From the NCBI GenBank assembly GCA_003344405.1, contig NOWV01000123.1:62001-126000 (forward strand): a stretch of 64,000 bases of DNA, read 5' to 3'. Below the pieces are notes generated by a model that was given only the letters and a program-made list of their open reading frames with translations, ran no database searches and was not told where the DNA came from. The position numbers and the translations under genes are program-made. Position 1 is the first letter of the stretch, and each line of letters starts with the position of its first letter. Below are positions 57,905 to 64,000 of the stretch, piece after piece. The stretch comes from Trichoplax sp. H2. Taxonomy: Eukaryota > Placozoa > Uniplacotomia > Trichoplacea.

Positions 57905-60900
57905 ATGTCGGCGCGATTCGGCTTTCATGGAGATCATCGACCCCAACGAATGGTTACACTTGGAGGTGTTAATAAGACTGTACGTAGAACATAAAGTGAA
58001 GTAAAACTATTATTCAACTTTGCAATATCTTTTCTATGCAGACGTTGACTTTGAGTTCATCCTAATCTCTGCATTTCTTTCGTGGAGTTTTTACTGAAGA
58101 GGGACGAAAATCGGTCTATTTGAATACCTTGTATAGTTTATGATCGATGTGATCTTACAAAGCAATCAGTGCTTTGTAGAAAATAGCGATCGTAAGCTAA
58201 ACTAAATACAGTACAAAGATATGTAATTATCATGAGACCGATGCCAATACTGTCCATGCTATCATGGAGCTGCTATTCGCACTACTGTAATGGCTGCTAC
58301 ATCAAGCTCTATTCTATCACATACACTTCATTTTAAAACTGATTCTGACACCAAACTAATCAACCAATCTGTTGGACTTATTAAAATACTGATAAATATG
58401 GCTCATCCAATACAAAAGGCTGCAGCAGAATCGAGACAAAATCGGCCTACATTCAATACGATGCTGATTGCAATCAGACAAATCTCAATGTCTAATTACT
58501 GTAAATGCTATCTAAATTACCTAACTGTTATTCGTACTACTGATTGCTCGATCACATTTTATTCTGTCTCGTGGAGTTCATCTTAAACTAATTCTTACGC
58601 TGAACTAGCCGACCAATCTACCATATTCATGCATGCAATATTGACAAATGTGGCCAATCCGAAAATGGAAAAGGATAGTACAGTAGCATGTGGAAATATA
58701 CAGTAATCTTGATTTTACTTATAGCATGTCATAATTATTCTTATTTTTGATTTTGACAGTTACTGTATTAATTGCAATGATTACTTATGCATCCTAGTAC
58801 AGTATAGTACTACTTCTACCTGAGTATTCTACCTCTTATCTTGATTGGTACTGTATTTTTAGTTGAAGTACCAGCTATAGCTTGTAATATGAATTGATAG
58901 GATATGTTGATTGATTGTTAGCCAATAGATCGTCCATGTCGTTAAGCTAGACCTTGCGCAAGCTAATCTACAGTTTAAAAGTCACCACCAATGTACCGCA
59001 ACGTTTATGTCTGCAATCGTTCATCGTAGCTATAAATCAAGTAATTAATGATACGCGTACGCGTATATAGCCTTCTAGCTCAGATTTTTCAGTCACCAAA
59101 AGAATTTCTACTTTTGATGTGATACTCAACATCATTAAAGGTGTCAGTTATTGTTCCTGCATAACTATTTAAAACCTGCTAATCGTTCTGGATTGGATTC
59201 AATTTAAAGAGTTAGGCTTGGTGTCTTTTGCTATCAGATATTAATTATACTTTATCCTAATAACAGGTAGAAAGGAATTCGTTTCTTAACCGAACCCAGC
59301 AAGAAAGACGGAAGCGACTGGTATAATATTAATCTATTTGGTCTCTTCTTAATTATTTAATATAAACTACAGCAATCCCACTATGATATTAATAATTAAC
59401 AGATTACATATTAAAAATTGTTGGAGATGTTTTAATAATTGTTTAGAACCAAGTATGCTTTATTCTAAATTACCAGGAACAACGTATGCGTAATGACCAG
59501 GCCAAAAAAATTCAGGCAACCTTTCGCGGTTATGTTGAAAAATTGCGACAGGTTTATAGATTTATTGTCAACTTATCTCGATACAAAATGTTGCCGACTA
59601 TATTGTAGCTAAGCTTATTTGGAAATATTTTACCACTTTTGATCAAGTCTTGCATTCTAAATTTTCACAGCGTACTAAGTATAGGAAAATTTTCGATCAA
59701 TATTTTGCGACTGAAAAATCGATTGACATGCTAAGTTCTAAAGATTTATTTACTTGTACACGATGGCTCTTATTTTATTACGATGCTAAGCAAGATGGTA
59801 ATAGATTGGTAAGATAACATAGATAGCAGTTTAAAATATTGGACTATGCAATGCAGAATGTACGTTTTGTAACTGACGCTACTAAGGTATTAAGGTGTCT
59901 TTTTATCCTTTGCAGCTTTCATTATGCAAATGCTACGTAAAACATAGATTGGAAATTTCCTCTATCCATCACATAAGAAAATTGATTTCTTTTTGCTGCA
60001 TGTAATGATAATATCATTGATTTCAAACCTTTTATCATTGCACAGCACTTCTTTCGATACGTTACTCGACGTTAATTCTAAAAACAAATTTTTTGTTCTT
60101 GGATTAGTTATATCAGCGACAATATTAATTCCAATGAAGGGATCACAATACCGTTACGAATGATAGAAATTTATACAAAAGCAAATACTTATGATAAATT
60201 TCAAGATATTACTCCAGTAGACTGCGTAAATATAGTCAACTCGTATGTAACTCAAAGAGGTGATTATTATAATGGGTTTAAGTATGTTTTTATATAAATA
60301 AATTCGTTCGTGCTTTAATGAATACTTACGAAATAATATTATAGGATTTTTCAAAGCTATGAGAGATTTATTTATACATCGAGTACCTGCAAGCATTGAC
60401 GAAAGCCCCAATCCACCTACTCCAATGGCACAATCCCTCCTCAAATTATTACTTAACGTCATTATTGGAACGTCCGATACATCAGCAGTTTTGTTACAGT
60501 TTTCTAAAATATTTCTATCTGGAACATTCTCACCTCAGATTACGCACTTCTTAGTACCTGCAATATGTGAAGTAGATAGTAGTTTCCCTTTATACCCTCT
60601 AATTGTATCGTTGGTAAAGAATGACCATCTAAAACAATCGAATCGACGGTTCACTTTAACCCCGCAGATTAATATCAGCGGTATAGAATTAGTAATGGAG
60701 CCTACGCCTACACTAGTGTATAATCTATTACAAATTGGAAAATCTAGAAAGGGTAATTATGAATAGTAATTAATGAATCAAAAGATTTGTAAAGGTTGTT
60801 CAACTATTGATACGGCTCATACTGTAATGTTATAATGATTTATGATTTTAGTCAAAACAATGCCATTGGATGTTAAGTTGCGATACTTGCAGGCAATCTA

Positions 60901-63900
60901 TCTTAGTTTCCCTTGTTTACGCAAAGAATTAGGTTAGTATCCGTTTAATACTAAGATAAGTAAGCAATGCTATTCTTTATTGTAGTTTATTCTATTGTAG
61001 ATATACTTTGTGTACATATATCCATATTGATGATTTATTAACTTAAAGTACTAATTGATTTAACATGTAAAGTTACTACTGAAGACGCTGAAAGTGATGA
61101 TGATGACGAAATATTTGATGTAAGAAATTCGCTGCTCAGCCTTTACGATCCGTTCAGTTGTTAACTCTTTTAATTTTAAATCTGCTCTTTTAGAGTTCGT
61201 CTGAAAATTTACAATTCATGAGACAGCTCTGCTTAGCCAAACTGGATGATAACTTACATGTAGAGCTACTTGTAGATATGGAAGCTATTAATAATAAGTA
61301 AGACAGCGACAATGGAATTACTAAATAATTTTTACTTAATGTGTGATATATTAATTTAACACTCGAACTTAAAATTCTCTATGAAACAAAAATGATTTTT
61401 AATAGGGATTTTAGAGTCAGAAGTCAGTTTGTACTATATGTATGTCTAATTTGCCATGCAGTCATTGCAAAATTGAAAGTTCCTTACTATAAATTAAGGT
61501 AAAACTATCGATATTTTTGCTGTTTCCTTGCTCAGCCTATGACATGTAATTAATGTTGCAAATCTCTTTGCTAAATTGATGTAGCTTGTTGTCAAAACTA
61601 TCTTTGCGTAAGGAATTTTTACATTCTTTATGGAGAATAATATGTTCATTAACTGCGACAGCTTCCTTAAGGTATGTTTACTATTTAGTATTGAATCTAT
61701 TCTGGAATTACCTTTGCTGCAATTGTGTGATATTTCTTTCATTTGTCCGTAACTTGAATTATGATAACTACTATCTACTTTAATGAATTTAAAACAATTG
61801 ACTTTTTGGTAGCTCGCAATCGAAATCAGTCTTGCAATTATTAAGTGGTTCATCCCAATTGGTTCACGAAGCTGAAATAATGAATGTACTAATACCCTTA
61901 TTACACACCTTTTGCTGTTGCCTGTACTTGTCATTTTGTTCTTTACATGATACAAGCTTTCAACAAGGTAAAAATTTTTCTGGGTGTAGTTAATTAGAGT
62001 TACCGATTGGTATATCCTGTTAAATGCTTATAAGTGAATAATTGACCCATTACAATCTTCAGTTGTTGTTTCGTATGTTACGTAATTTTATAAAAATCTT
62101 ACCTTAAGATCTTATTGGAATATTTTTAGATAGCGTCGATTTACCATTTGATTTAAATCAGATACGGGATCTATCGGCTAGGTTAAGAGATGCAGCTGTT
62201 GGTATAATTGGAGTCTGTCATTCTCGGCGAAGTAACCATCATTCTTCTTCAATGATTGCATTTAACAAAAGGCCTACGATAGAAGATAACAAAGCAAAAC
62301 TAACACAACAGTGGAGTTTTTACGAATGGCTAACTGTTTGCAGAAGTGTTACAAAACTGGTTAAACACCTATATGATCGAGATTCACGCCTATCATTTTG
62401 CCAGCCGAACCATTGGTTGTCGCCATTAGCTAATATTCAGATTGACAACGTAAGATTATCTACTGAAATTTTTCACTTTGTACAGTTCACAACTTAAAAG
62501 GGTTAACCATTTATTTTTGGAAAACATAGCTGGACTTAGAGTACTTTTTTAAAGATGAAGGTATAGCCTATGTTTCATGCGTTATTATTAACTTAGTACC
62601 TGATTGAAACTGCAATAAACACGTATGTATAAACTCACTTTTCTAATTAGAAATGAGAGGGCGTCCAACTCAAGAAGTAGCGCTGGTACAAGAGCTGCCA
62701 TTTGTCGTTTCCTTCCAAGATAGGATAAAGGTCAGCACATTATCTGTTTTATAATGGCGAATCATGTAATCTTTTAATATCATGCAATCATTGCTCCAAA
62801 TCATTAAGTTCGATATATTCTAACCTCTCTGTTATAGATCTTACACTACCTTGATCGCTTAGATGCAGATGCTAACTCGACTGGTTTAGAACAATTTATG
62901 ATGGGCTCTCTAAGTGCTGTAGTAAAGCGTGGTAGAATGTATGAAGATGCATTTAATGCGCTAACGAAGGAGAAAGGTTAGTAATCATCTACTATTATAG
63001 CGTAGCCACTTTTGCATTTCAGTGTTACTTATGTAATTTTAATTTTATTACTCATATGCGTATGTTGATAGCGCCAAATTTGAAGAAAAAGATTCGTGTT
63101 ACAATTTTAAATGAACAAGGATTAGAAGAAGCGGGCATAGATGGTGGCGGGTTGTTTAGGTATTATTTTTGTTACGTTTTATCTGCTGTCAACTTTGTAT
63201 TTATATTTATGTACTACGATTTAATCGCTTTTTGCTGCAGGGAATTTCTGACCGAGGTCTTAAAGGAAGGATTTAATCCGAACTATGGTCTTTTTAAGCT
63301 CACGCAAGATGGTTGTTTATATCCAAATTCAAATGTAAAGCTTCTTTTATCCGTTAATTAATTATAAATTAATTTTACAAACGCGAATTTAAGCGTACAC
63401 CGGTATTGGTAGTGTTGTAGCAACGATATATTATGATTATAATTATTGATACTCTTTACAGGTACCGGTTATAATTTCAAACTTTCGCGATCATTACTAC
63501 TTCTTAGGTAGAATTCTTGGTAAAGTAAGTTAAACTTTGCAAATATCAATTTTGTAGGATTTAATGTAATGAGATTACATTCTTAACTCTTATGTTCGCT
63601 TATGAAGGCAATATTTGAAAAGCATCTTGTTGAGTTACCGTTAGCTGGATTCTTCTTAAGTAAAATCCTAAGTGATAATAGTGAAGTCGGTATCCATCAT
63701 TTGGCTTCGCTAGATCCTGTGATGTACAAGTGTGTATAGCTTCTGGAACATTGTTGATGATATATTTTGTGTATTTAGTTTATTTTTGAAACTAAGAAAT
63801 TTGTTTAATATGTTTTTATTAATTACATCACTATCACATACAGAAATTTGTTGTCATTAAAGAGCTATCAAGGGGATATAGCAGACCTGGAACTCAACTT

Positions 63901-64000
63901 TACAGTCGTTAATGAAAATCTTGGCGAAGCGGAGGTATGATAAATAATAATATAATAATGATTTCAAGAAACAATTTATTAAGTAAATTTTATATCTTTT
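57905..64000 (+). CDS. UBE3C: UBE3C, HECT-type ubiquitin ligase (3' end beyond window)
   Basis: Twenty-two exons in the window: 57905-57979, 59267-59320, 59477-59551, 59671-59808, 59916-60001, 60117-60281, 60364-60752, 60852-60932, 61073-61119, 61194-61297, 61406-61498, 61585-61671, 61813-61967, 62130-62449, 62542-62560, 62651-62730, 62838-62976, 63072-63159, 63241-63334, 63462-63524, 63608-63729, 63844-63934, about 855 residues. The family is a proteasome-associated E3 ligase that extends ubiquitin chains. N-terminus RMVTLGGVNKT and NRTQQERRKRL, then an IQ motif (AKKIQATFRGYVEKLRQ), then a helical middle (CQPNHWLSP, VQELPFVVSF). The HECT N-lobe is clear: NEQGLEEAGIDGGGLFREFL, YYFLGRILGKAIFEK, LPLAGFFLSKIL, LNFTVVNENLGEAE. 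The catalytic cysteine lies in the C-lobe, outside the window. The exon 7 acceptor and the 19-bp exon 62542-62560 were chosen by phase and are less certain. Confidence 0.94.

Noticed and set aside
58290-58586. 98-codon ORF in UBE3C intron 1
   Set aside because: No recognised domain. The region shows weak internal duplication (compare 58300-58380 with 58555-58640). Probably a non-coding repeat remnant.
62461-62535. Alternative UBE3C exon starting after CTTTGTACAG near 62485
   Set aside because: It cannot be joined in phase to both neighbours. The 19-bp exon at 62542-62560 can, though that micro-exon itself needs transcript support.

Overview
The window is eukaryotic nuclear DNA from an invertebrate animal. 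It is AT-rich. Its protein-coding genes are cut into many short exons (19 to about 1000 bp) by mostly short introns with GT...AG ends. The recognisable genes are animal-type: a rhodopsin-family GPCR, ZSWIM4/5/6, RAD52, the RNA polymerase subunit RPB5, TTC39 and UBE3C. AT content, compact introns and the deep-branching look of the proteins fit an early-branching metazoan. A placozoan (Trichoplax-like) genome is my best guess, but that is inference.

Layout: 1-5756 shows no recognisable gene. 5757-6899 (minus) is a single-exon 7TM receptor. 6945-14233 is empty to my eye. 14234-17344 (minus) is an 11-exon gene that I could join with every intron phase consistent. It encodes a 386-residue protein with a DEP domain, a PH domain and a GPX4-like glutathione peroxidase, in that order. 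The peroxidase active-site codon is an in-frame TGA (15354-15352), exactly where selenocysteine sits in the family. A hairpin with SECIS-like core features lies about 160 nt past the stop (14075-14029), before an AATAAA (13881-13876). This is the most striking item in the window: an apparent fusion selenoprotein that standard gene callers would truncate or split at the TGA.

17345-22863 is a repeat-rich intergenic block. 22864-30968 (plus) is a ZSWIM4/5/6 gene with a 4.2-kb repeat-laden first intron. 32541-35693 (minus) is POLR2E. 39175-41428 (plus) is RAD52 with a short C-terminus. 41429-48981 is mostly empty, with an assembly gap flanked by a 211-bp duplication and a 48-bp tandem repeat. 48982-54980 (plus) is TTC39, first exon not found. 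57905 to the right edge (plus) is UBE3C, cut inside its HECT domain.

Between genes and in some introns are dense clusters of a self-complementary repeat built from TACTGTAC/GTACAGTA, and several foldback elements carrying the same motif. The clusters run from about 18.7 to 45.5 kb and recur at 57.3 kb. They are almost absent from 1-14 kb and 46-57 kb. The genes do not form an operon or one pathway. They look like independent housekeeping and signalling genes.
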